DNA from: Batrachochytrium dendrobatidis JAM81
Lineage: Eukaryota > Chytridiomycota > Chytridiomycetes > Rhizophydiales
Direction: 5' to 3'
NCBI RefSeq assembly: GCF_000203795.2
Contig: NW_006281102.1
Span: 1,416,582 to 1,480,581 of the forward strand
Length of the DNA stretch: 64,000 nt
Shown here: piece after piece, positions 1-10,028 of the stretch
Position numbering within the stretch: position 1 is the stretch's first letter
Layout of the letters: every line of letters begins with the position of its first letter
Notes under the pieces: generated by a model
Seen by the model: only the letters and a program-made list of their open reading frames with translations
What the model was told of the DNA's origin: nothing
Database searches by the model: none
Position numbers and translations under genes: made by a program

Positions 1-1133
1 TAATATTTCGCAAGTGAATGTTTTCGGCATTTGTATCAATTAGTTGTAGTAAATCAGTCCGAAGACACTCGTTTTCAGCTAAAGCACTAGTCAATCTAGA
101 TTCCGTCAGGCTCAACTGTGCAAGCTTTTTGGACAGCTTAGCCTGCAACACTTCTTTTTCAGTCACGAGGGATTCCATGATATCATTGTCCATACCGACA
201 GTTGACATCTTATTGCGTTGAGCTTCCCTTTTGACCTGTATCGATTTTTTTCTGTCAAGCTGGATTACATTGTATTTTTCTTGCACAGATGTGAATTCAT
301 CTTGAAGCACGGCAATTGTGCTCTCCAAATGCTGTATCTGTTTTTGATATGATGCATTGAGCGCTTTGTACTTTATATCTGCTGCGGTCAACTCATTTTG
401 AATATCCATATTGGTTTTCTCGAGCTGCAGCACATACGTGTCTGGATCTTGAACTGATTTGGATAAGCGTCTAGGTGTCCATGATGGTAATGGTTGATCT
501 TGAAAGGGTTCATCTGATGTTGTATGAAAATCAGACTCTTGAGTCTGGGCTGGCTTTACTGGGGTTTTAGAATGTGGTCGGAGATTAAGGATTCTCGGGC
601 TAGTATAAGCAGTTGTCGTGGATGCGTGTCCTTGTTGTTGCTGTTCAAGCAAAAGGTCTTCATATGATGCCTGTAGAACATTATTAGCAAGTAGTAGCTG
701 CTGTCCAATTTCGGCGGAGAGGGTTAGCTCTGACCATCAGTCGAACAAGGTTTTGAATTAAATGGTATCCCAGGATATTCAGATTAGTCTATATTTTCCA
801 GAGATGGTCTATTACGCTAAGCATTCAAGCATGCCATATTTAAATATCCAACCATGCCTTCAGACGAGACAATGCATAATATGTACAGCAATGCTAGATA
901 TGGAGAATAGTACACTTGCCTCGCTCTCGTGTAGAAAGAATACTTTTTACTTCGGACAGCTCCGCGGCCAGACTTTGCGCTGATACTGCTGAATTAGAAA
1001 CTACGGCTGAGTTGGATGAAGCGCAGCGACGATGGAAAGGCGCTTCAACCCTGTCAGGAACATGCATGATTGGCCTGGATGCTTTAAGTAGAAAACCATC
1101 ATGGCAATCATCCATGTATTGCATATCCACCAT
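1..1133 (-). CDS. Coiled-coil protein with a CC1-box-like motif (5' part; possible BICD/Spindly/HAP1-type adaptor)
   Basis: Only the N-terminal part (about 314 residues) is in the window; the reading frame is still open at base 1. Exon 1 is 1133-920 (ATG at 1133-1131) and exon 2 runs from 729 to the edge. The 190-nt intron has a GC donor (GCAAGT at 919-914) and an AG acceptor at 731-730. Splicing creates a Glu codon and yields RERELTLSAEIGQQLLL, which resembles the AAxxG-type CC1 box of dynein adaptors such as BICD and Spindly. After it come a Ser/Thr/Pro/Gln-rich linker and long heptad-rich helices. A dynein-adaptor role is inference from this short motif and the coiled coils; another coiled-coil family is quite possible. 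The gene is divergent from the SET gene. Confidence 0.6.
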
Positions 1134-1847
1134 AAATTAATCAATGGCCGTATTTTGTAGTTTATGGTAGAAATATGTTTTTATATTGGTGTAAGGTTGA
1201 AGTGGGCATGTCGAGCTCTAGATATATGCCAACAGTACAATATTTACCTTTCTTGGAAGCAGTCATGGCCGCAGAAGATGCATTGGGGGTAATTGGGCTA
1301 CAGATAGAGGCTGTGATCATATATATTAGTTGCTGGACAAACCTCCGATTTTTACGAGAACGAAATTACTCGAATCTTGACTCGGTTTGATGGTGAATCA
1401 GTGATATCCATGTAGTCAATCGTTGTCAAATAAAACAAAATACCAATATAGGTCAATGCACAATTCATTTTTAGGTGTGGCATTGATAGATTGGCTTGAC
1501 AGGTACTTGATTGGAGTCGGACATGCGCATGAGTCTACAGATATGTATGGCTGGCAGATACTATTTACATGCGACTTGAGGCTAGATTCGATCATGGCGG
1601 CTGTTTCAAAAACAACTCATACAGCCATTCGGCTCCTCCAAGATTGAGTGTAAATCATTGTAAATATGCCAGCGTATGTATCATCAGTTTATTCCGTATT
1701 TTAAATACACCAAATCTTTAAACTGTATACTAAATACCAATTTGGACTCTTGCCGAGCAATATCTTGCACACAGGAAATGCCATGCCAGAATCACGTGGT
1801 TGATGAAAACAGTTTTATCAAACAATTTTATTATCAACTGCATCATC
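1134..1847. other. Divergent intergenic region
   Basis: This 714-base gap separates the coiled-coil gene (minus) from the SET gene (plus) and must hold both promoters. Short open frames occur, but none has recognisable protein character or splice continuity with a neighbour. I see no clear TATA box. Confidence 0.5.
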
Positions 1848-3749
1848 ATGTCACGGTTGAATATTCTCAAGCAATGGTTTGGTGAAAACAAGATTGCATA
1901 CGATGAAGAAAAAATCAGGATTGAACATGACACCAACAATGGATTTAGAGTTTTTGCAAAACAAACACTAGAGGTTGGCGATATCCTCTGTGCTATTCCT
2001 AAAGAAGCCATTCTCTCCATCAAAAATTGTGGTGTGGCCGATGTTTTAGGTACTGCATTGAACATGTTTGCATGTAAATGAATTCTTGGGTTGTTTTTGA
2101 ATGCTGACAGTTTTTCGACGGTGCTAGAGGAACAAGGTTTGGGCGGTCAACTTGGACTTGTCATTGCACTAATGTTTGAGCGATCGTTGGGTGAAAAGTC
2201 GCCTTGGTACGGATACATTCAGTCTCTGCCTCTTCGAGAAAACATTCCTTTATTTTGGGAAAAAGACCAACAAGCATGTTTAGATGGAACGGCAGTAGCA
2301 CATTTGCTTGAACCCATGCCTAAAGATCTCAAAGCTGATTACAAAGAGCACGTTGTACCTCTTGTTAAAGAAAACAGCAAAGTATTCAATGCTGCCAAAA
2401 TGACATTTGATGATTTTACTGCCGCTACTTCGTTGGTAACCTCGAGAGCATTCAGAGTGGATGTGTATCATGAAGAAGCAATGGTTCCATTGGCAGATCT
2501 GTTTAATCATAGAACAGACGGCGAACATGTTCATTTTGAAACCAATGCGCAGGTGTGTTATTACTGCGGTGCAAGCGGAGTTTGCGAATGTGACATGGTG
2601 TCGAGTTCTGAAGGTTCAAGCGATGAGGATTGGGAAGATCTTGCTGCGGATAACGAGCTCGAGATTGATCATGATAGCGAATCGGATAGCGAGAACGAGA
2701 TCGTTTCTGATCGTAAAGAATGGGCAGAAAAGGGTAGTAAGGAAAGTGACACTGAATCTGTATGCAGCTGTCCTTCCGACCTGTATTGCACAGACTCGGA
2801 AGATGAAAGCGAAGATGAGTTGATTGACGATGGCATCCTGGCTGCTGACATGATTGAAATGTCAGTGGTATTGTCTGCAAAACGTGGCGAGGAGATTTTC
2901 AATACCTACGGTACTCACTCCAACGCCGATCTACTGAGTCGATACGGATTTGCAGAATCAAATAACCCATATTCAACAGCAGTAATTTTATCATCAGATG
3001 TTGTCAAGCAAGCAGCCAAACTTTATTCTTCAAAATCAGCCATTGAAGCCCGTCTTGTTTTCTTGAATGAAAAGTTTCCAGATCTCATGCATGATCTGCT
3101 TGGAACCATATCTAGGAATCAAAAACTCGATACACCAGCACACGATCATCAGCCGGATCAAACAGAGCTTGGGTGTTGTGATGAAGACAATCACGACCAC
3201 CACAGTGAAATGGATGACGAGGAGGTTGAAGTCGATCTTGATTACATGCATATTGGCTACGATGGACATCCTTCACTCGTCACATTGTGTACTGTTGCAG
3301 TTCTTGTTGCTGACAACGCACTTTTTAGTTTCTGGAATCAAGACTTATCCTCTGCTTTAGAATACTTTATGCGCATTCACAATGGCGTTTGGAAAGATAC
3401 TATCGTTGTGCCTGTCAGCAAAAAAAACAGTAGGAAGCATAGCAGAGCCAGTTCTAAATCAAACTCTTTTGTCGTGACGCAAAAAGCTAAAACACCCACA
3501 ACCAATGTATCTGATGGCTGCTCCCCAACTAAAATTGCAGTCTTCCAGTTTATTAGCCAACTTTGTGCATACCAACTAAAACGTTACCCGACCAATCTTC
3601 AAACTGATCGTCAGCAACTTCAACTACTTGAGCAGTCCAATATATCTACTCAAGATTCCATGCACATCAAGTTTGCACTGATTGTGCGTATTCAAGAAAA
3701 AACAATCTTGAAGCATGCTATTGGAATCTGCGATGGTATTGAGCTGTGA
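1848..3749 (+). CDS. SET-domain protein lysine methyltransferase, SETD6/Rkm-like
   Basis: The predicted protein has 607 residues from exons 1848-2049 and 2128-3749. The 78-nt intron (GTACTG...CTAG) joins the frame as ADVL-EEQGLGG, a junction typical of this family. Visible signatures are the N-terminal SET half (AIPKEAILS), the core VPLADLFNH motif, and the NTYGTHSNADLLSRYGF block that includes the catalytic Tyr region. The C-terminal part fits the Rubisco-LSMT-like substrate-binding domain. The family methylates lysines on ribosomal proteins, elongation factors or transcription factors; the substrate here cannot be told. Oddly, about 100 residues are inserted between the two SET halves: a Cys cluster (CYYCGASGVCEC) followed by a very acidic Ser/Asp/Glu tract. 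A second His/Asp/Glu-rich tract lies near residue 410. The start was chosen at MSRLNILKQWF, the first Met that gives the usual short helix before the domain. Confidence 0.85.
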
Positions 3750-4305
3750 TGTAGATGCATCATACATACTCTAATCACTCTTGATTGAATATCCGAGTTG
3801 GCTTGAATAGACAATAAATACATGATTGAAGGATACTTGGTCATGCATCTACTATCAGTAATAATGAAATATTTAATATATTGAACTATCAACTGCATAT
3901 ATAATTGTACAATGTTGAGTGATACTCGAAGCAGTTGGCCAAGGAGTAGATGGAGTCTACCACTCAACCCTGTTAAAGTCAGAGTAGTTGTGCATGATGC
4001 AACCACTGCCAATCCATTGCGCTATGAACCACATCCACCCTGCCAAGTGCACATGTAATCAGTTGAAGCTTTGCTACCAATATCAGCATGGCTTGTAGTG
4101 TACAAATCCGGAAAAATACTCTGCAGTACATGGTTTGTGGATCATTTTAAACTTTAATGACACAGAGTAACCCTTGCTTCGTGTACCTCGCCCTCAAGTC
4201 GCTCTTACATCCATAACATCACTAACATACCCTTTCATTATAAATACTTGCATGGCTACCTTGCTTTATTTGAGCAGCTTCATCTAGACACTCTTGCATC
4301 CACAA
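3750..4305. other. Intergenic region, SET gene to secreted-protein gene
   Basis: It holds the 3' flank of the SET gene and the TATA promoter of the next gene. I see nothing else that I can support. Confidence 0.4.
4239..4247 (+). promoter_or_regulatory. TATA box of the first secreted-protein gene
   Basis: TATAAATAC lies 67 bases before the ATG at 4306. The same nonamer is found 64-69 bases before three other secreted-protein genes in the window. Confidence 0.6.
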
Positions 4306-4851
4306 ATGAATCCAACTCTGCTATACGTCGTGTCAATCTTTTTGGTTAGTGCCAGTGCTCTCAACCCAGTATCGCAAAGTAGCAGTCCTTTGTCGGATTC
4401 CCTGTCACTATCACACATTCAGCGCAGATCCCCACAACCACCGAGATTGCAGGCGTATAGATTGTGGAACCAAGCAGCCCAAGAAACCACGCTAGCCATG
4501 TCCAAATTTAAAATAAGCGCCCGAACACTTCAGGAATCCATTAAACTGTTTCTCGCCCAACAGGAAAAGATAGAGCGATTTGGTGGTTTGAGTGAGACTG
4601 AAAGAATGGTAAAGCATGACGAAACTCCTTCAGTACAGGAAATTCGATTGAGATCTGATCTTGAAAAGATGATCGATGCAAAACAGAAGTTGGACTATGC
4701 AAGGGAAGTTCAATCAAAGGCTTTGGAAGCAAAAAATGCAGTTTCAAAAGGCAATCATGCAACTCCTCCAAGCAGCCCTGCACTTTCGAGTATTCCTGAA
4801 GAGCCCGTTAAGAAATCAGCATTTGAAATCACCAGCGTCAAAGATATTTAG
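4306..4851 (+). CDS. Small secreted protein with RRSP site, unknown function
   Basis: This is an intronless gene for 181 residues. The ATG at 4306 gives a clean signal peptide (MNPTLLYVVSIFLVSASA, cleavage near residue 18), which is why this start was chosen. A Ser-rich stretch is followed by a dibasic site, QRRSP, at residues 39-43, resembling a Kex2 processing site. The mature part is predicted mainly helical and rich in Lys, Glu and Gln (residues 50-145), with a short Pro/Ser-rich tail. There are no Cys residues and I recognise no domain. A TATA box lies 67 bases upstream. The layout of signal peptide, short propeptide and (K/R)RSP is shared with the genes at 6046 and 49289, so these may form a loose family of secreted, possibly effector-like proteins. 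The function is unknown. Confidence 0.8.
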   Translation: MNPTLLYVVSIFLVSASALNPVSQSSSPLSDSLSLSHIQRRSPQPPRLQAYRLWNQAAQETTLAMSKFKISARTLQESIKLFLAQQEKIERFGGLSETERMVKHDETPSVQEIRLRSDLEKMIDAKQKLDYAREVQSKALEAKNAVSKGNHATPPSSPALSSIPEEPVKKSAFEITSVKDI

Positions 4852-6045
4852 TGATTGTCGTCAATCTACTAGTTTAGTTTATGATGTGCAGAATTTTGAC
4901 AATCTTGATATTTCTAATTTGAAATAAAACAATTATGCTATTTTATAATCAAGCCTGTTGGTACTATTTTGCTAGGAAAGTCTTGGATCAGTAGATAATA
5001 TAGCTTGAGTATGAATACAGAGTTGTCAGTCTGAATTAGATTGGTCGTTTACTTTTATACTCGAGTATACTCTAAATAGTTTAAAGATTACTTTTGCAAC
5101 ATTGGAAGCTCAATCATGCAGAGATACATAAACAGTAAGGAGACAACAAATGTTGTTTTGAGCAGCTACAGAAAAATGTATTGCTGGATTGTCCAAAGCA
5201 CCAGTTTACATCTACTAGGCTTGAAGTCATAGAGTGGAACCAAAGCACGGAAACATGCATTCAGGTTGTACTGGCAGATACAACTTGAATGATTCGATTA
5301 TATATATCAAAGTAGCTTTAAATGAAACACCCAACCAACTTATTTCTGGTTATATTTACATATTGTTTGTCTTGATGATTGGTTGTTTATTATCACATTC
5401 AAACCAATGGAGTGATTGCAAAACTTTGATTACAACAGCTATTTTGATGTCTGATATCACAAGTCAAGGAGCTGAGCAACAATCTGTTCAATGCTGTCTG
5501 AAGTGTATTTGATACATAAAGCATTACGCATACTAGTTCAATCATTTAAAGATATTCTGCATGTCTGATGCATTATTGTTTGAGAATACTATATTTGGAT
5601 TGGTTTAAGCTACATCCCTTGATCATTGGCAGGTCAGTAGCTTGAGCCCTCATTCATCATACCAGCCAATCTATAGTAGCCCAGTCTATCCATTGCTTTC
5701 ACCAAATATTTCCTGTGCAAGTCTAACGTCCCTTGTATTTGGTGGTCTACTAAATCATCAAAAGGGAGGACACTGTGTAACCAAGACTCAATAACCAAGA
5801 TAGTCAGCAAAGCATATATTGGCATTTCTATACACAATCCATGCAAATAGGGAGTGACCCTGTTCCCATCCCTGACAATCCACAATACATGTGTAGAACA
5901 GCGACTATTAGCTGTGTAGTGTCACACAGATCTGTCAGTATGCCTTGGCCCAATATGAATATAAAAGGCTCGATATAATGAACTTTAAAATGCATCCTCT
6001 CATTCTCAACCTACTACTACAATAGATTGAACTACTCTATACACT
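4852..6045. other. Intergenic region between two secreted-protein genes
   Basis: About 1.2 kb. Open frames at 5234-5512 (plus) and 5634-5885 (minus) lack a signal peptide, compositional bias or family resemblance and are not called. The end holds the promoter of the next gene. Confidence 0.4.
5960..5967 (+). promoter_or_regulatory. TATA box of the second secreted-protein gene
   Basis: TATAAAAG lies 86 bases before the ATG at 6046. Confidence 0.55.
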
Positions 6046-6351
6046 ATGAATCTCTCACTGTTTTTTGCCCTTGCTCTTGCTGTAACCACTGTCAACAGTG
6101 TTAAAATTCCATCCAAAGCCAGCCTAGATGCTTCTATAACTTTAGAAAAGCGTTCTCCTATGCCTGAAGGACCTCATCAACAATCGACAAAAACAGAGTC
6201 ACCGTTTACCAAAGGTGGTCCAAACCCTCCCAAAAAATCAAGGACGAAAAGATTCCTCAAGAAACTTAGGAAAGCCATGGGAGTTGTTGGTAGAAGTATG
6301 GCTGGTGGTCTCGGCAAATTTCTGCAACAATCTAGTGGTGTTAGTGATTGA
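6046..6351 (+). CDS. Secreted cationic pro-peptide-like protein, unknown function
   Basis: This is an intronless gene for 101 residues. A signal peptide (MNLSLFFALALAVTTVNS) is followed by a short spacer and a KRSP dibasic site at residues 35-38. Next come a Pro/Lys-rich linker and a second, furin/Kex2-like site, RTKR, near residues 66-69. The last part begins FLKKLRKAMG and continues as a Lys/Arg plus Gly/Ala/Phe segment that can form an amphipathic helix. The protein has no Cys. The order of signal, pro-part, dibasic site and short cationic helix is typical of precursors of secreted peptides. Release and activity of such a peptide are inference only. It could simply be a small basic secreted protein. 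Confidence 0.75.
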   Translation: MNLSLFFALALAVTTVNSVKIPSKASLDASITLEKRSPMPEGPHQQSTKTESPFTKGGPNPPKKSRTKRFLKKLRKAMGVVGRSMAGGLGKFLQQSSGVSD

Positions 6352-6827
6352 AGTGGTGCACTACTAATGCGTATATCTACGGATCAAATGGTTTATAAAC
6401 CCATCAGGATTGTGGATGTCCAAATTATTAATTCTCAGTTATGTTTTTATGCATTGGTATTGGTCAGTTTGAATAAAATTGGTTAAAATAACTTGAAAAG
6501 TATCAATGTCGTGGTTTATTTGATTGCTATTTGAAGCATATATTTGGTGTTTGTACAAGACAGCTGTTTCAACTAGCATCTACTTGATTCAGTATCAGAG
6601 CACCCAGTTAAACAAGAAGCTTGTTTTCAAATGATTTTAGAGTTGTTGTCATCATACTGAATCATCGACTACTTTAGTGTAAAGCAGTCTTAGGCCAAAT
6701 GTGTGAATACAATCAAGATTCTGTTTGAAAACATCATTCTTGAACACAAGCCAAATTCTTGTCAAAAAAGGAAACTCAGTGTTTTTTTATTTTTGCAATT
6801 CTACTTGAACGCATGCTAATTCGAGCC
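6352..6827. other. Intergenic region before ATP11
   Basis: It holds the 3' flank of the secreted gene and the promoter of ATP11. No TATA box or other signal stands out. Confidence 0.35.
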
Positions 6828-8272
6828 ATGTCGAAACAGCTACGCAAGACAGCTAAAGGAAAGCAGGTGTCTTCTGCGATTTCAGCTTCAATCACTGACA
6901 CAAAAGCAGTCTCTTCTAGCAAACTATCGGATGCTCAAAGAGCGACCGTTAAGCAGTTTGCGACATTGAGCAGCGCAGGTGCATTACAATTTCTCAAATG
7001 ACTTGGTTACAATGATCCATATTACTTTGTACATTCAACTCACTAGTGAATTGTTATTCATTTGATCTGATGTAATTAGACTGGCTAAGAGTTTCTCCTG
7101 AAGCATCTCGAGGAGATGTTCTTGGGTCAATCTTATCCAGCATGTCCCTAAAGTCTACTCCTGATTCTGCAATTTCGCTTGACCAACAGCTTTTGCAATC
7201 CGAAACTGAAGTCCAGCGTCGATATCGTGAAAAGTATGAGGCAAAGCTGGAGCGCAAGGCGAAAGAGTAGGTGTAAATCATGGGTACCGATCATTTCTAC
7301 TGCTGTATATACAGATTGAGACATGAATGGATCAAGCTTACAATTGCAATGATAATGGCTGCATATTTCCATTTATTTCACATTGGCAAATATAAATTAG
7401 AGCTGGATTCGAGTCGGTCGAGCAGATGATTGCAAAACGGAAACAAGACGAACTTGATGTTAAAGAGCGCCAAAGGAAACTTGCTGAACAAAAACCATCT
7501 CCACCATCTGGTGAAAATGACCCCACAAAAAAGAATCTGGATAGAAAATCCGAAAAACTTCCATCATACGAAAAGGTTTGCACTCTATTTATTACATGTC
7601 TATGAATTGTGCCATGCCATCAAGATTAGTAACTGGATTGGCTATTGTGGATAATGATTTAGAAACTGGATCAAATTGTTAAACTGGAGTTGCTGATGAA
7701 AGAAACCCCTGAAATGGTGTCAATCATTTGGAACAAGTATCATTCGGATAAAAACTGTTTGAGTGCCAGTATAGACAGTGCGACATATAAAAAGCTCCAT
7801 CAGCGCGGCCGCAAGTACCCACTTGTACGTATCTATTTCTATTGGGATGGATTTGGCTCGGTTGCTTTACCGTTTATATTATATTTTGACTCTGCCTATT
7901 ATTTAGTTTATTCTGCCATTACCACGCAATGATGGATACGAGCTGTATTTTATACAATTCAGTGGCCACCAAACCTACTACACACCACTCCTTGAATACA
8001 AAACACACGGCGCACTTTCTCGTCCTAGTTTTGTAGTAACACACTATGATGATCTAGCAGCTTCAAAGTCGATCGTGCTGATGGTGGGTGAACTGGGAGA
8101 GTCTCAGAGCAGTAATCTCACTCTCACTGAAGCTCAGAATCTCGTATACCAAACTCAACTATTTTATATCACGGGAAACGAGAATCAGCAAAAGCTTGTT
8201 GAGACGTTCCATGAACAACCTGAAAGTTTTCAATATGAGGAATTGATCAAGGCTGTCGAGACTTTGACTTAG
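6828..8272 (+). CDS. ATP11: Mitochondrial F1-ATPase assembly chaperone Atp11
   Basis: Five exons (6828-6978, 7080-7266, 7401-7575, 7663-7824, 7907-8272) give 346 residues with consistent phase throughout. The family binds free F1 beta subunits in the matrix until they assemble with alpha. The conserved C-terminal domain is clear: LDQIVKLELL, IWNKYHSDKNCLSA, the RGRKYPLFILPLPR segment formed across the last intron, THYDDL and LVETFHEQPESF. The N-terminal part is basic and then strongly helical and charged, as usual. An upstream in-frame Met at 6813 (MLIRAMSKQL) would give a slightly longer and more presequence-like N-terminus, so the exact start is uncertain. The gene is convergent with the next gene on the minus strand. 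Confidence 0.92.
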
Positions 8273-8548
8273 ATGCCCATAAAGTAGTTATTGAACAAAC
8301 CACTGCATAATTTTATTGATGCATTCAAATACTATCGACTTTACAATTTCTGGGAAATTAAGTTTATTTAAAAACGAAGCGAATCAATTAAAATAGGGTG
8401 GAACAAACAGAGTGTTTATTCCAAAATTGGGAATACACACCCCAATAATCAGTAGTGGGGATATCTGGTCTCATTTGCCGACATATCAACAAAAATGAAA
8501 CATAATAAGTGTAAATCTACGATGTGTTGCAAACTAAAACAATCAACT

Positions 8549-10028
8549 TCAACACACAAGCTTCTCGTACATTTTTAAGCAAGTTTTCAATGGCACCATA
8601 CGAGCATTCAAAACTCCAATCAGGCTGCTTTCAAACGCCAAAACTTGGTCTCTGACAAGTTTGTTTACACATTCGAGTGCTGCACGCTCATCTACTCCAA
8701 CAATAACACCTGTGCTGATTTTCTTTCCATCCGAGTCAACAACTTCCATTGGCACGCCTTTTGCAATTAAATCGATCAGTACCTCAATATGTCTTGGAGT
8801 AATTTCCCTTTGCGCATGAGAATAGGTAGTAGATGGAAATGTAGATGTCAGGGGTGTAACTGGAGGTGTATTGGATGGGTCGTTGGTAGATTCGTCAACG
8901 TGCTCAGCAATATCCAATATGACTTGAGCAATATCAAGCACCTTTTGGAATTTTTGCGTATGTTGAGCAAACATCATGGGATTCTTTTTTGCTCCTTGCT
9001 TCACCGCATCCGCTACTTCCTGATATATCAATCTTAGATCTATAAACAGCACATGATTGAGTTAAAAGTTAGTTTCATCAAACCAATAGATTGAATTTGG
9101 CATCTAAATACATAGGCATTGTTGGATTGACCATCTAATTAAATATAACAGCTTTGCTATTTCTTTGATACATACCCTGAACATGAAGCGCAAAGTCACG
9201 AATAGTAAATCGATCACGCTGCAAACGCATTTGATGCTGGTTAATATGCTGAGGCACAACCAACATTTCATTATCCCAAAATTCCTCATAGCCATCTTCA
9301 TGATCACTTTCTACACCACCACTTTGTTCAAAATCGTCATCCCATGATTCAAGCAGGGGAGGAGGCTGACTCCGACTAGATGGTACTTGCATTTCTCGCT
9401 CTCGATCAAGTTTAGCTTGTGCTCGCGCCTGAATGGAAGCATGGAAAAACGAAGTTGAAATCTTTGAAATGGACTTTTTTCTTGCTGTTGCACAATGACT
9501 TTCGTACTCGGTAGATTCACCAGTATGAGGAATCTGTAATGCAAGAGGACGATGACGAGCATCTATCGCTCCAGGTGTAGATTGAACTCTTCTCGCTATG
9601 CTCTGGAACCCATTGTTTCCGCTGTTTGACTGCAGTTCTACTGGCATACATACCGGTGAATCAAGAACAGATGAATGTAAAACGGCTTCAAGTGCTTCTG
9701 CAGCAGGTGCAACATACAACCCTTTTGTGGCATCAGTTATCTTGGCAAACTCATCACACTCTGCAACAAACGCCTCAAAATCTTCGTCATCATCCAAATG
9801 CTTCAGCGTGCCATTGATAACAGCGGACTGAGATTTTGAAGGTCGAGTAGATACTGGCCGAGTTTGAAGTGGGATGGCTGAAAGACTTGCTACGCGTCGG
9901 ATGTTTGGCTTGGATGGAAGTTTTGGATGTGGAGCCGCGGTATGCATGCTCACTGGAGTTACTTTTGTAACGTCGACCGTTTGAAAGGGTAAGAAGGAGA
10001 AAAAGGAAGGAAACGCTGTTGCAGACAT
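8549..10028 (-). CDS. Byr4/Bfa1-like protein (possible septation/mitotic-exit GAP scaffold)
   Basis: Exons 10028-9176 and 9039-8549 give 447 residues; the 136-nt intron splices to RDFALHVQDLRLIYQE. The N-terminal half is low-complexity, with an acidic patch (HLDDDEDFEAFVAECDEF). The middle has an SWDDDFEQ box. This is followed by a conserved-looking helical stretch, VVPQHINQHQMRLQRDRF then TIRDFALHVQDL, and a C-terminal helical domain. A WDDDFE box followed by a VPxxIxxxQxxL...IRxFALxVxDL block resembles what I recall of fungal Byr4/Bfa1 proteins, which work with Cdc16/Bub2 as the GAP for the septation or mitotic-exit GTPase. I am only moderately sure, as the match is by motif memory. The ATG at 10028 is the first true ATG of the frame. 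Confidence 0.75.

Noticed and set aside
5634..5885. Minus-strand open frame of 83 codons between secreted genes
   Set aside because: No true support: no promoter, signal peptide or recognisable domain.
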